This document shows, piece after piece, positions 41,355-49,223 of a stretch of 64,000 nucleotides of DNA; the stretch's first letter is position 1; every line of letters starts with the position of its first letter. The DNA is from Bordetella parapertussis (GTDB lineage Bacteria; Pseudomonadota; Gammaproteobacteria; Burkholderiales; Burkholderiaceae_A). The DNA is taken from positions 62,001-126,000 of the forward strand of contig CAMAZF010000002.1 in NCBI GenBank assembly GCA_945862985.1. The letters run 5' to 3'. A program made the position numbers and the translations under genes. The notes beneath the pieces are model-generated. The model saw only the letters and a program-made list of their open reading frames with translations, was not told where the DNA came from and ran no database searches.

Positions 41355-42524
41355 ATGCTGAACTGGGAAGAACCAACCCCCTCTCGTCACGAAGCACCCA
41401 TCCAGCCCGCATACACCGGGGCAGGCGAAGTTCCCCCTCCCCTGACGTCATCCGTGGCTGCCGCGCGGACTCAGCACGTTGAAAATCTGGCCGATGATCG
41501 CGACGCGCGCCGTGTTCGTGTCGAAGACAAGCGGGTGATCAATGCAGGTACCGACGTCAATCAACTCGTACCCTTCAAGTACAAGTGGGCTTGGGAGAAG
41601 TACCTGGCTGGATGCGCCAACCACTGGATGCCGCAAGAGATCAACATGTCTCGCGACATTGCACTCTGGAAAGACCCCAATGGTCTTACCGAGGATGAGC
41701 GTCGGCTGGTGAAGCGCAATCTTGGATTCTTTGTGACGGCCGATAGCCTCGCAGCGAATAACATTGTGCTGGGCACCTATCGCCACATCACTGCGCCAGA
41801 GTGCCGACAGTTCCTGTTGCGTCAGGCGTTTGAAGAGGCCATTCATACCCACGCCTACCAGTACATCGTCGAGTCCTTAGGCCTCGATGAGGGTGAGATT
41901 TTTAATGCCTACCATGAGGTGGCCTCTATCCGGGACAAGGACGAGTTCCTGATCCCCTTCATCGATGTCCTGACGAATCCAGAGTTCAAGACCGGCACGC
42001 CCGAGGCCGATCAGACGCTCCTGCGCTCCCTCATCGTCTTCGCCTGCATCATGGAAGGCCTTTTCTTCTATGTCGGCTTTGTTCAGATCCTTGCGTTGGG
42101 TCGACAGAACAAGATGACTGGCGCGGCCGAGCAGTACCAGTACATCCTGCGAGATGAGTCGATGCATTGCAATTTCGGCATCGATCTCATCAACACGATC
42201 AAGCTGGAGAATCCTCATCTCTGGACCCCCGAGTTTCGGGCTGAGATTCGAGAGCTCTTTCTCAAGGCGGTGGACCTCGAGTATCGGTATGCCGAAGACA
42301 CCATGCCTCGCGGAGTGCTTGGCCTCAATGCGGGGATGTTCAAGAGCTACCTGCGGTACATCGCCAATCGGCGGGCTCAGCAAATTGGCCTGGACCCGCT
42401 CTATGCGAATGAAGAAAATCCCTTCCCCTGGATGGCCGAAATGGTCGACCTCAAGAAGGAACGCAACTTTTTCGAGACCCGTGTGATTGAGTATCAGACG
42501 GGTGGCGCGCTCAGCTGGGACTGA
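41355..42524 (+). CDS. nrdB: Class Ia ribonucleotide reductase, beta subunit
   Basis: NrdB carries the di-iron centre and tyrosyl radical used by NrdA. The iron/radical signature is intact: Glu161, His164 and Tyr168, spaced as Glu115, His118 and Tyr122 in E. coli. The second pair of ligands lies in [12 protein letters not shown] and [10 protein letters not shown]. The C-terminal tail ends near GGALSWD, the type of peptide that docks on NrdA. The length of 389 residues fits. An unstructured proline-rich stretch of about 50 residues precedes the core. Confidence 0.97.
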   Translation: MLNWEEPTPSRHEAPIQPAYTGAGEVPPPLTSSVAAARTQHVENLADDRDARRVRVEDKRVINAGTDVNQLVPFKYKWAWEKYLAGCANHWMPQEINMSRDIALWKDPNGLTEDERRLVKRNLGFFVTADSLAANNIVLGTYRHITAPECRQFLLRQAFEEAIHTHAYQYIVESLGLDEGEIFNAYHEVASIRDKDEFLIPFIDVLTNPEFKTGTPEADQTLLRSLIVFACIMEGLFFYVGFVQILALGRQNKMTGAAEQYQYILRDESMHCNFGIDLINTIKLENPHLWTPEFRAEIRELFLKAVDLEYRYAEDTMPRGVLGLNAGMFKSYLRYIANRRAQQIGLDPLYANEENPFPWMAEMVDLKKERNFFETRVIEYQTGGALSWD

Positions 42525-42553
42525 TATGCCTCTGCCGCGGCCTTCTCACCCGA

Positions 42554-42617
42554 ATTCATTGGCGTTAGCGGAACAAGCGCTAGCGCAAATGAATGGTTCG
42601 AGCCACTTTGGCTCGAA
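42554..42617 (+). other. Two adjacent stem-loops between nrdB and the histone-like gene
   Basis: The first stem pairs 42554-42570 with 42578-42594: 17 pairs, of which one is a G-A mismatch and one a G-U wobble, around a 7-nt loop. The second pairs 42597-42605 with 42609-42617: 9 perfect pairs around a 3-nt loop. A smaller 6-bp stem follows (42633-42638 with 42642-42647) just before AAGGAG. There is no U-run, so these look like an mRNA-stabilising or control structure rather than a standard terminator. Confidence 0.65.
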
Positions 42618-42662
42618 TCTCCCTGTAACCGCGCCAACCCTGTTGGCCTGAAGGAGAAGACC

Positions 42663-43142
42663 ATGGCAGAAAAGAAGAAGGACAAGAAGGCGAAAGCCGA
42701 CAAACCTGAAGTGAAGAAGGTTGCTGCAAAGCCTGCTGCAAAAAAAGCAGCTGCTAAGAAGCCCGCAGCCAAGAAGCCCGCAGCTAAGAAGCCTGCAGCT
42801 AAGAAGCCTGCAGCCAAGAAGCCCGCAGCCAAGAAGCCCGCAGCTAAGAAGCCCGCAGCGAAGAAGCCCGCAGCCAAGAAGCCTGCAGCCAAGAAGCCCG
42901 CAGCCAAGAAGCCCGCAGCTAAGAAGCCCGCAGCTAAGAAGCCCGCAGCTAAGAAGCCCGCAGCTAAGAAGCCCGCAGCCAAGAAGCCTGCAGCCAAGAA
43001 GCCCGCAGCTAAGAAGCCCGCAGCTAAGCCTGCAGCCAAGAAGCCTGCAGCCAAGAAGGCACCGGCTCCCAAGAAGGCAGCAGTTGCACCCGCAGCTCCC
43101 ATTTCAACCACATGGCCGTTCCCCACGGGCAGCCGTCCGTAA
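42663..43142 (+). CDS. Histone H1-like lysine/alanine repeat DNA-binding protein
   Basis: This 159-residue, extremely basic protein is almost wholly built of the pentapeptide AAKKP, like the C-terminal tail of eukaryotic H1. Such proteins in betaproteobacteria and Bordetella (BpH1 type) bind DNA without sequence preference and compact the nucleoid. A charged head (MAEKKKDKKAKADKP) precedes the repeats, and the tail ends WPFPTGSRP, a signature of the Burkholderiales family. AAGGAG lies shortly upstream of the ATG. It follows nrdAB and is closed by a strong terminator. Confidence 0.9.
   Translation: MAEKKKDKKAKADKPEVKKVAAKPAAKKAAAKKPAAKKPAAKKPAAKKPAAKKPAAKKPAAKKPAAKKPAAKKPAAKKPAAKKPAAKKPAAKKPAAKKPAAKKPAAKKPAAKKPAAKKPAAKPAAKKPAAKKAPAPKKAAVAPAAPISTTWPFPTGSRP
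42756..43025 (+). repeat. 18 uninterrupted 15-bp coding repeats
   Basis: Exactly 18 tandem copies of AAGAAGCCYGCAGCN fill this interval. They differ only at the third base of the proline and alanine codons (C/T, and C/T/G), so every copy encodes KKPAA. A partial unit with one lysine codon missing follows at 43026. In-frame length change by slippage or recombination would alter the protein by five residues per unit. Confidence 0.95.
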
Positions 43143-43167
43143 GGATGTTGGTTTGAACCTGTTGTTC

Positions 43168-43193
43168 ACCCCGCCTTCGGGCGGGGTTTTTAT
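43168..43193 (+). terminator. Intrinsic terminator after the histone-like gene
   Basis: ACCCCGCC (43168-43175) and GGCGGGGT (43180-43187) form an 8-bp stem closed by the stable TTCG tetraloop, followed by TTTTTATTT. This is a strong rho-independent terminator 25 nt after the stop codon. Confidence 0.93.
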
Positions 43194-43213
43194 TTGTGGC
43201 GGAGAGCAGTGAC

Positions 43214-43813
43214 ATGTTTTTAGATCTGGCCTGGGTCCTGATCAAGACCGTCCTCAGTCTATTTGCGCTGGCCTGCTGGCTGAGGGCTTACCTTCAGTGG
43301 ATCAAGCTCAATCCGCTGAACCCCCTGAGCCAAACCTTGTTTTCACTCACCAATTGGATCGTACTGCCTCTGCGGCGCTTCATCGCTGGACAACGCTTTG
43401 ATCTCGCGAGCCTAGCCGCTGGCTTGCTCGCGGCTTGGGCGAGCGTGGGGGTGTGGCTCGCGTTTGAGCTCTTACGCCGACCGGAGACGATGGTTCATGG
43501 CCTTGCGGTCATACTGACAGCGATCATGGCTATGGTCTGGATCCTTGGCTGGACCTTGCAGGCCTTGATGGTGATGGTGATTGCCCATGCACTCTTCAGC
43601 TGGTTTGGGGCTGGCCCTAACGCAGCGATGTTTCGAGCGGTCTTGGAGGCCATCATGGCGCCCCTGCTCAAACCAGCGCGTCAACTTCTCCAGCGCCGAA
43701 TGGGACGCACGAGCTTGGACCTCTCTCCCTTGGCCCTCTTGATTCTCATCCAGGTCTTGCTGGCATTCCACGCGCCACTCAATGCACAGCTGATGAGATG
43801 GGTGTTGCCCTAA
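43214..43813 (+). CDS. YggT-family membrane protein
   Basis: This 199-residue inner-membrane protein has two copies of the YggT module: a hydrophobic helix, then a loop with PLNPLSQ...PLRRFI in the first half and ...APLLKPARQLL in the second. YggT proteins occur next to proC or division genes and have been linked to osmotic shock and the cell envelope, but their function is uncertain. The ATG at 43214 is preferred over a GTG at 43196, which lies in the terminator region. The stop overlaps that of the opposing kinase gene. Confidence 0.87.
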   Translation: MFLDLAWVLIKTVLSLFALACWLRAYLQWIKLNPLNPLSQTLFSLTNWIVLPLRRFIAGQRFDLASLAAGLLAAWASVGVWLAFELLRRPETMVHGLAVILTAIMAMVWILGWTLQALMVMVIAHALFSWFGAGPNAAMFRAVLEAIMAPLLKPARQLLQRRMGRTSLDLSPLALLILIQVLLAFHAPLNAQLMRWVLP

Positions 43814-44760
43814 ATGGGGCAGGCTCGACTGGGTTGATGGCTCGCCCAGGCGGCACGTACGACCTCTGGTCTTGCATCGTGGTTTTGTCCGCCTCGACAC
43901 TGCACCTTGAGACCCCCCAGGATGATCCCAATCTCTGAAGCAGCCGCGAGGCTCAGGCCTTTCTCGAGGCCATGTAGGAGGCCGGCCCGAAAGGCGTCTC
44001 CGCATCCCGTTGGATCGACCGCCTTCGTCACGTTGAGGGCCGACTGCTCGATCATTCCGTCTTGCGTATAGAGATGCACGCCTTGGCTGCCCTGGGTCAC
44101 GATGACGCCGCCCTGTGGATGGGGCTTGAGCCGACGCACAAGAGCCTCAATACTCAATCCAGTCGACTTGGTCATGAGCTCGGACTCATAGCTATTGAGC
44201 GTGAGCCAACTGGCCTGTTCTGTCAGAGAAATGAGCGTTGCCCCATCGAAGATGGGCATCGCCTGGCCAGGGTCGAAAATAAATGGGATGCCGTGCTGAG
44301 CGAAGGCGTGTGCGTGCGAGATCATGGCATCTCGGCCATTGGGCGAGACAATCCCAAGTCCAGGGGCGGCGTTGGGAAGGCTCTCGTGAGCGTACGCCAT
44401 CGCGCCTGGGTGAAAGGCTGTGATCTGGTTGTCGGCTAGATCTGTCGTGATGAAGGCCTGTGGGGTAAAGCAGTCCTCACGCATCACCACGCCTGAGACG
44501 TCGATCGACTGAGCGCGGAGCCGGTCCAAGTAGCCGTGGCCGTCATGCCCCACCGCCCCTAAAAGGCGAACGTCACTCCCGAGTTGGGCAAGGCTGTAGC
44601 CAATGTTCGCGGCGCATCCACCAAACTCTTGGCGCATCTTCGGGACCAGGAAGGCCACATTCAGCATATGGACCTGTTCAGGAAGGATGTGGGATTTGAA
44701 CTCGCCTTCGAACACCATGATGGTGTCAAAGGCGATGCTGCCGCTGATCTGAATGGTCAT
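43810..44760 (-). CDS. PfkB-family carbohydrate/nucleoside kinase
   Basis: This 316-residue protein is a ribokinase-type kinase. The N-terminal substrate block QEFGGCAANIGYSLAQLG and the C-terminal catalytic loop DPTGCGDAFRAGLLHG, with the base Asp, are clear. In the anion hole Ala is replaced by Cys (GCGD rather than GAGD). Homologues beside prmA are often named adenosine-kinase-like, but the substrate cannot be told here. It overlaps prmA by ATGA, so the two are probably co-translated. Confidence 0.88.
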   Translation of the reverse strand: MTIQISGSIAFDTIMVFEGEFKSHILPEQVHMLNVAFLVPKMRQEFGGCAANIGYSLAQLGSDVRLLGAVGHDGHGYLDRLRAQSIDVSGVVMREDCFTPQAFITTDLADNQITAFHPGAMAYAHESLPNAAPGLGIVSPNGRDAMISHAHAFAQHGIPFIFDPGQAMPIFDGATLISLTEQASWLTLNSYESELMTKSTGLSIEALVRRLKPHPQGGVIVTQGSQGVHLYTQDGMIEQSALNVTKAVDPTGCGDAFRAGLLHGLEKGLSLAAASEIGIILGGLKVQCRGGQNHDARPEVVRAAWASHQPSRACPI

Positions 44761-45776
44761 GACGAGGTTCCGAGAAAGGTGGGGGAAGGGTTTCGATCGG
44801 GCCAGACCCCAAGGCACAGCCAGCCCTCATGGCTGGCCAAGGCCTTCAGCCTTGGGCGGTGAGGTGCGGCCTGGGCATAGGCTTCAGTGAGCTCGTCCTG
44901 TTGCCGAACCAACAGACCTGACAGAATGAGCCCACCACCTGGCTTGACGAGGCCCCAGAGCAGGGGGGCTAAAAGCTTGAGGGGCTGGGCCAAGATGTTG
45001 GCGACCACGAGGTCATACACCTGCCCTGACAAGCGGTCCGGCAGACCGCAGAGGATTTCTTCACCCAGTCCATTGTGCTTGGCGTTTGCGCGGGCCACTT
45101 CGACGGCTACGGGGTCAATGTCAATCGCAGTGACGTGAGATGCTGAAAGCCGAGCAGCTGCAATACCCAACACCCCAGAGCCACAGCCGTAATCCATGAC
45201 GGCGCCAAGCGGCCCGGTCGCGTCGATCGCCTGAATGGCCTGCAGGCAGAGCTGCGTGGTGGCATGGCCACCGGTCCCGAAGGCCATTCCTGGGTCGATT
45301 CGAAGAATGACCGCATCCGATGTCTGGAGGCGCTCGGGAGGTTCGTGCCAATGGGGACCCACCCAGAGCGCACGACACCCCACCCGTTCCAAAAGAATGG
45401 GCTCGAACTGCCGCTGTGTCTGACTCACCCAGTCACAGTCCTCCACACTTTGAGCCTCCATGGCGGAGCTGCGGCAATCACTGTAGGCATTCGGAGCCTG
45501 ATCAAGCCAATCCTTCCACCAGGTTGAAGGGTCGAGATGTGCGTCGATGAGCAGGGTCACGCGGCAGAGCGGCCAGGCCTGCATGTCCTGGGGCATACCC
45601 GGTTCGCCAAAGAGCGGGCGCTCCTCCTCTGGGCGATCGGCAAAGGGGTCTTCCACCGAGACGGTGAGCGCCCCAAACTCCAGCAACGCATCTGTCAGGC
45701 CGTCTATCCAGTCTGCCTGTGCCTGCGCATCGCCTTTGGGCGAGCACTCAAAGCGCAGAGACTGGACAGCGCTCAT
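44757..45776 (-). CDS. prmA: Ribosomal protein L11 methyltransferase PrmA
   Basis: PrmA trimethylates L11 using SAM. An N-terminal substrate-recognition domain (about residues 1-150) precedes the Rossmann methyltransferase domain with DPGMAFGTGGHATTQLCL, the SAM loop DYGCGSGVLGIAAARL and the active-site VVANILAQPL. The length of 339 residues is a little above the family norm (about 295), because of inserts in the N-terminal half. The start at 45776 gives MSAVQSLRFE; the frame farther upstream is antisense of accC and not coding. It follows accC by 10 nt. Confidence 0.94.
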   Translation of the reverse strand: MSAVQSLRFECSPKGDAQAQADWIDGLTDALLEFGALTVSVEDPFADRPEEERPLFGEPGMPQDMQAWPLCRVTLLIDAHLDPSTWWKDWLDQAPNAYSDCRSSAMEAQSVEDCDWVSQTQRQFEPILLERVGCRALWVGPHWHEPPERLQTSDAVILRIDPGMAFGTGGHATTQLCLQAIQAIDATGPLGAVMDYGCGSGVLGIAAARLSASHVTAIDIDPVAVEVARANAKHNGLGEEILCGLPDRLSGQVYDLVVANILAQPLKLLAPLLWGLVKPGGGLILSGLLVRQQDELTEAYAQAAPHRPRLKALASHEGWLCLGVWPDRNPSPTFLGTSS

Positions 45777-45786
45777 GCGGGCCTGC

Positions 45787-47142
45787 TCAACGGGCTCGCG
45801 CGGCGAGCATGTGTTCGAGGTAATGAATGGAGGTTCCGCCATCCATGAAGTGGGAGTCGCGCACGATGATCCGATGCAGGGGAATATTGGTGGTGATGCC
45901 TTCGACGGCCATTTCCGAGAGGGCGATTCCCATTCGAGCAATCGCTTGTTCTCGGGTGTCCCCGTAGCAGATCAGCTTACCGATCATGGAGTCATAGTGC
46001 GGCGGGACCACATATCCACTGAAGGCATGGGAGTCAACGCGAACGCCAGGCCCACCGGGCGTGTGCCAGGTGGTGATGCGGCCGGGGGAGGGGGTGAACT
46101 TGAAAGGATCCTCGGCATTGATGCGGCATTCGATCGCGTGCCCTTTGAAGGTCACATCCTTTTGGCGCCAGCGAAGCCGCTCGCCCGAAGCGACACGAAT
46201 CTGCTCCTGGACAATATCAATGCCCGTGATGAGCTCCGTGACAGGATGTTCCACCTGAACCCGTGTGTTCATCTCGATGAAGTAGAACTCGTCGTTTTCA
46301 AAGAGGAATTCGATCGTCCCGGCTCCGCGATAGCCGATTTTTTTACAGGCCTCGGCGCAGCGCGCCCCGATCTTGTCGCGCAGTCGTGGCGTGATGTGGG
46401 GGGCAGGTGCCTCCTCGAGAACCTTCTGGTGTCTGCGTTGCATCGAGCAATCACGCTCGCCCAGGTGAATCACGTTTCCGTGCTGATCGGCGAGGATCTG
46501 GACTTCAATGTGCCGAGGGTTCTCCAGGAACTTCTCCATGTAGACCTCGGGGTTGTTAAAGGCCGCCGCAGCCTCTGCGCGCGTGGTGTTGACCGCGTTG
46601 ATGAGGGCGGCCTCCGTGTGAACGACACGCATCCCTCGGCCTCCACCCCCTCCGGCGGCTTTGATGATGACGGGGTATCCAATGGCGCGTGCAGTGCGGA
46701 CAATTTCCTTAGGGTCGTCACTCAGCGCGCCCTCAGAACCAGGTACACAGGGTACTCCCGCAGCAATCATGGCCTTCTTGGCGGACACCTTGTCGCCCAT
46801 GAGGCGAATCACGTCAGGTGAAGGGCCAATGAACTGAAAGCCGCTGTGCTCGACCCGCTCGGCAAAATCAGCGTTCTCCGACAGGAAGCCGTACCCGGGG
46901 TGAATGGCCTCGGCGTCTGTGACTTCCGCCGCGGCAATGATGGCAGGCACATTGAGGTAGCTCTCCCGTGAGGGGGGAGGCCCAATACAGACCGATTCGT
47001 CGGCCAGCTTGACATACTTGGCGTCAGCGTCGGCAGTGGAGTGAACCACGACCGTCTTGATGCCGAGCTCACGACAGGCCCGCTGAATGCGCAGGGCAAT
47101 TTCGCCGCGGTTGGCGATGAGGACTTTCTCAAACAAGGCCAT
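45787..47142 (-). CDS. accC: Acetyl-CoA carboxylase, biotin carboxylase subunit
   Basis: AccC carboxylates the biotin of AccB using ATP and bicarbonate, starting fatty acid synthesis. The ATP-grasp fold is intact: N-terminal [20 protein letters not shown], glycine-rich [20 protein letters not shown], and the active-site [16 protein letters not shown]. The length of 451 residues is standard. It lies 4 nt after accB, forming the classic accBC operon. Confidence 0.98.
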   Translation of the reverse strand: MALFEKVLIANRGEIALRIQRACRELGIKTVVVHSTADADAKYVKLADESVCIGPPPSRESYLNVPAIIAAAEVTDAEAIHPGYGFLSENADFAERVEHSGFQFIGPSPDVIRLMGDKVSAKKAMIAAGVPCVPGSEGALSDDPKEIVRTARAIGYPVIIKAAGGGGGRGMRVVHTEAALINAVNTTRAEAAAAFNNPEVYMEKFLENPRHIEVQILADQHGNVIHLGERDCSMQRRHQKVLEEAPAPHITPRLRDKIGARCAEACKKIGYRGAGTIEFLFENDEFYFIEMNTRVQVEHPVTELITGIDIVQEQIRVASGERLRWRQKDVTFKGHAIECRINAEDPFKFTPSPGRITTWHTPGGPGVRVDSHAFSGYVVPPHYDSMIGKLICYGDTREQAIARMGIALSEMAVEGITTNIPLHRIIVRDSHFMDGGTSIHYLEHMLAARAR

Positions 47143-47146
47143 GGGA

Positions 47147-47623
47147 CTAGCCGATCACGAAGAGGGGCTGCCCGAACTCAACGGCTTGACCGTTCTCGAC
47201 CAGGATCTCCTTGATCACCCCAGCGCGATCTGCGGGGATCTCGTTCATGAGCTTCATGGCCTCAATCACGCAGAGGGTCTGGCCCTCAGAGACCGCATCA
47301 CCCAAGGAAACAAAGGGCGCGCCGCCTGGAGAAGCAGCGCGATAGAAAGTACCCACCATGGGTGAGGTCACACGGTGGCCAGAGGGTGCTGCGGGAGGGC
47401 TATCCTGGACCTCTGAAGCGACAGCGCTGGCGGGGGCCGCACCAGGCGCAACGGGCATAGCCATTGGGGCGGGCCCAGCAGCAAGGGGGGCGGCTTGGGC
47501 TACGGCAGCCTGAGGGGCGGCCTTGACGATGCGCACCTTACCCTCGCCTTCGGTGATCTCAAGCTCAGAGATGCTGGATTCGGCGACAAGGTCGATGAGG
47601 GTTTTCAGTTTACGAAGGTCCAT
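47147..47623 (-). CDS. accB: Acetyl-CoA carboxylase, biotin carboxyl carrier protein
   Basis: AccB carries the biotin cofactor between AccC and the transcarboxylase. The short N-terminal domain ([20 protein letters not shown]) is joined by an Ala/Pro linker (about residues 35-80) to the biotinyl domain with EAMKLMNE, where Lys124 is the biotinylation site. The thumb segment precedes it ([14 protein letters not shown]). The 158-residue length matches E. coli AccB (156). It is 6 nt downstream of aroQ. Confidence 0.97.
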   Translation of the reverse strand: MDLRKLKTLIDLVAESSISELEITEGEGKVRIVKAAPQAAVAQAAPLAAGPAPMAMPVAPGAAPASAVASEVQDSPPAAPSGHRVTSPMVGTFYRAASPGGAPFVSLGDAVSEGQTLCVIEAMKLMNEIPADRAGVIKEILVENGQAVEFGQPLFVIG

Positions 47624-47629
47624 GCTGCC

Positions 47630-48106
47630 TTAGTCCTTATGTGAAGCGGAGGGGGTGAGGGTGCGCACCAGGCTCTGGAGGGCGGCCTCATAGCCATAGG
47701 GGCCGAGGCCACACACCACACCAACGGCCAGGTCGGAAAAGTAAGAGTGGTGGCGGAAGGGCTCGCGTCGAAACACGTTGCTGATGTGCACTTCGAAAAA
47801 TGGAATGGAGATTGAGGCCAGCGCGTCCCGAAGGGCGACGCTGGTGTGGGTGAACCCGCCAGGGTTCATGACGATCCCATCGACGCGTTCACTGGCGGCC
47901 AGATGAATCCGATCAATCAGGGCACCTTCGTGATTCGACTGGAAGGGTTCAACCGTGGCGTTGAGCGTCGAACCCAGTTGGTTCAGTCGTTCGTTGATCT
48001 GGTCGAGCGTGGTGTGGCCATAGATGGCGGGCTCTCGGAGGCCGAGCCGATTGAGGTTGGGGCCGTGAAGCACCCAGAGACGAAGCGCCTGTGGTTTTTC
48101 GGTCAT
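47630..48106 (-). CDS. aroQ: Type II 3-dehydroquinate dehydratase AroQ
   Basis: AroQ dehydrates 3-dehydroquinate to 3-dehydroshikimate, the substrate of AroE (the C-terminal part of the fusion at 50605). The type II fold is clear from [18 protein letters not shown] (active-site Tyr), [29 protein letters not shown] and [14 protein letters not shown]. The 158 residues fit this dodecameric enzyme. The aroQ-accB-accC order is common in proteobacteria. Confidence 0.97.
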   Translation of the reverse strand: MTEKPQALRLWVLHGPNLNRLGLREPAIYGHTTLDQINERLNQLGSTLNATVEPFQSNHEGALIDRIHLAASERVDGIVMNPGGFTHTSVALRDALASISIPFFEVHISNVFRREPFRHHSYFSDLAVGVVCGLGPYGYEAALQSLVRTLTPSASHKD

Positions 48107-48112
48107 TTGTAT

Positions 48113-48634
48113 TTATTTGAGCTCTTTTATCCATGTTCTGAGCTCATCCCCCGTTATTTTACCCATTTTTTGTTTGAGGACATCTCCCTCCTCATTGATG
48201 AGGACGGTGTAGGGCAAGGCATCTGCGGGTGCGCCCAACTTTCTCGCCAACTCGCTGCCTGAGGCCCCGAGGGTGAAGCTGGGATAACTCACGGGCCGCT
48301 CCTGCAGAAACTCCCTCACGCTGCTGGGGGAGTCTACCGCAATCCCGATCACTTTGACGCCACTTAAAGCAAGATCGGTATGAAATTGAGACAGTTCTGG
48401 CATTTCTTCCACACAAGGGGGGCACCAGGTCGCCCAGAAATTGACCACCGTCAGTCGCCCTCTGTGCTGCCCCAAGACTTGCTTTTCTCCTGCGGCATTG
48501 GGTGCCTCGAGCAGGAAAAACCAGTCGGCCCGAGGCGCGGAATCAGGGGTGAGGCGCCAGACGCCGACCCCAATACCCGCGGCCAGCGCGGTGATGAGGA
48601 TGAGTGCCCAGAGGAGAGATCGTCGAGTGTTCAT
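48113..48634 (-). CDS. TlpA-type membrane-anchored thioredoxin-like protein
   Basis: This 173-residue protein has an N-terminal membrane anchor (residues 7-26) and a periplasmic thioredoxin fold with active site WCPPC (Cys71, Cys74) in VVNFWATWCPPCVEEMP. A cis-proline region ALPYTVLINEEG follows. TlpA/ResA-type proteins reduce periplasmic thiols, for example in cytochrome c maturation, but the partner here is unknown. It overlaps the upstream hypothetical gene by 4 nt and precedes aroQ by 6 nt. Confidence 0.92.
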   Translation of the reverse strand: MNTRRSLLWALILITALAAGIGVGVWRLTPDSAPRADWFFLLEAPNAAGEKQVLGQHRGRLTVVNFWATWCPPCVEEMPELSQFHTDLALSGVKVIGIAVDSPSSVREFLQERPVSYPSFTLGASGSELARKLGAPADALPYTVLINEEGDVLKQKMGKITGDELRTWIKELK

Positions 48635-49200
48635 GGCAAGTCCTGGTCAAGTTGCTGAAGGAGATCCGATAGTGAGAGCCCGCCGCGACCTCTGAGGCCC
48701 TGGGCGCGTTGCACAATCCCGATGCGAGTGGGTTCCCCCTCCCAGAGGAGTTCAAGGCACTCTCGTGGACCCTGCGGGCCATCGAGTTCACAGGCGTCTG
48801 TTGAGTAGCCAGCATTGAAAAGAGCGATGCCAATCTCTTTTGCGCTGTCTGCCACGCATTCGATCTGAATGCCGCTGTGTTCCGTTGCCGTGCCATTGGC
48901 CACCGCACCCATGAGCCACGGCGAGAAGGTCTCGAGTCGTTGCATGAGCCGGGCCGCGGAGACTCGCAGCGCCCTCAGGCGCTGGGGCTGGCTGTCGGCA
49001 TAGAAGAGCGCAAGGTGTTCACGGACGGCGTCCTCGACCTCCTCGTTGGTCGGAAGGTCTTCACGTCCCCGACCCATACGGGCGCCAGTGAGTCGCGCCA
49101 GCGCCTTTGACTTGGCAGCGTGGTAGTCGACCCCGTCATCCACGATGAACTGCGCTGCGAGAGCGGCCACTTCGGCACGGAGCGTCGTCATGAACGGCAT
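48631..49200 (-). CDS. Conserved hypothetical protein, possibly nucleotidyltransferase-like
   Basis: I do not recognise a named function. The 189-residue protein has no signal peptide or membrane segment. Its N-terminal half is helical; a middle segment reads FSPWLMGAVANGTATEHSGI, followed by CVADSAKEIGIALFNAGY, which loosely recalls the Gly-Ser and acidic pattern of minimal nucleotidyltransferases, without a confident catalytic pair. Genes of this kind sit divergently beside mpl in other Burkholderiales. An in-frame ATG at 49191 is an alternative start. It is the first gene of the unit running through tlpA-aroQ-accBC-prmA. Confidence 0.75.
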   Translation of the reverse strand: MPFMTTLRAEVAALAAQFIVDDGVDYHAAKSKALARLTGARMGRGREDLPTNEEVEDAVREHLALFYADSQPQRLRALRVSAARLMQRLETFSPWLMGAVANGTATEHSGIQIECVADSAKEIGIALFNAGYSTDACELDGPQGPRECLELLWEGEPTRIGIVQRAQGLRGRGGLSLSDLLQQLDQDLP

Positions 49201-49212
49201 TATGCCCGTGGC

Positions 49213-49218
49213 TACAAT
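49213..49218 (+). promoter_or_regulatory. -10-like hexamer directly before mpl
   Basis: TACAAT ends 5 nt before the mpl ATG, so a transcript from it would begin at or next to the start codon. No Shine-Dalgarno sequence lies in the 23-nt divergent gap, and no strong -35 is visible. A leaderless mpl mRNA is one reading. Confidence 0.45.
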
Positions 49219-49223
49219 GCACC

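Noticed and set aside
42756-43025. Tandem repeats resembling a CRISPR array
   Set aside because: The 15-bp units are contiguous, have no spacers, keep the reading frame and encode KKPAA. There are no cas genes nearby.
42494-43126. A 210-codon open frame on the minus strand encoding a repeated Ala-Ala-Gly-Phe-Leu pattern
   Set aside because: It is the exact antisense of the 15-bp histone repeats. It has no independent start signal and overlaps nrdB and the terminator-bounded histone-like gene.
45547-46821. A 424-codon plus-strand open frame opposite accC and prmA
   Set aside because: accC and prmA on the minus strand are unmistakable. This frame is a GC-rich antisense shadow without family motifs.
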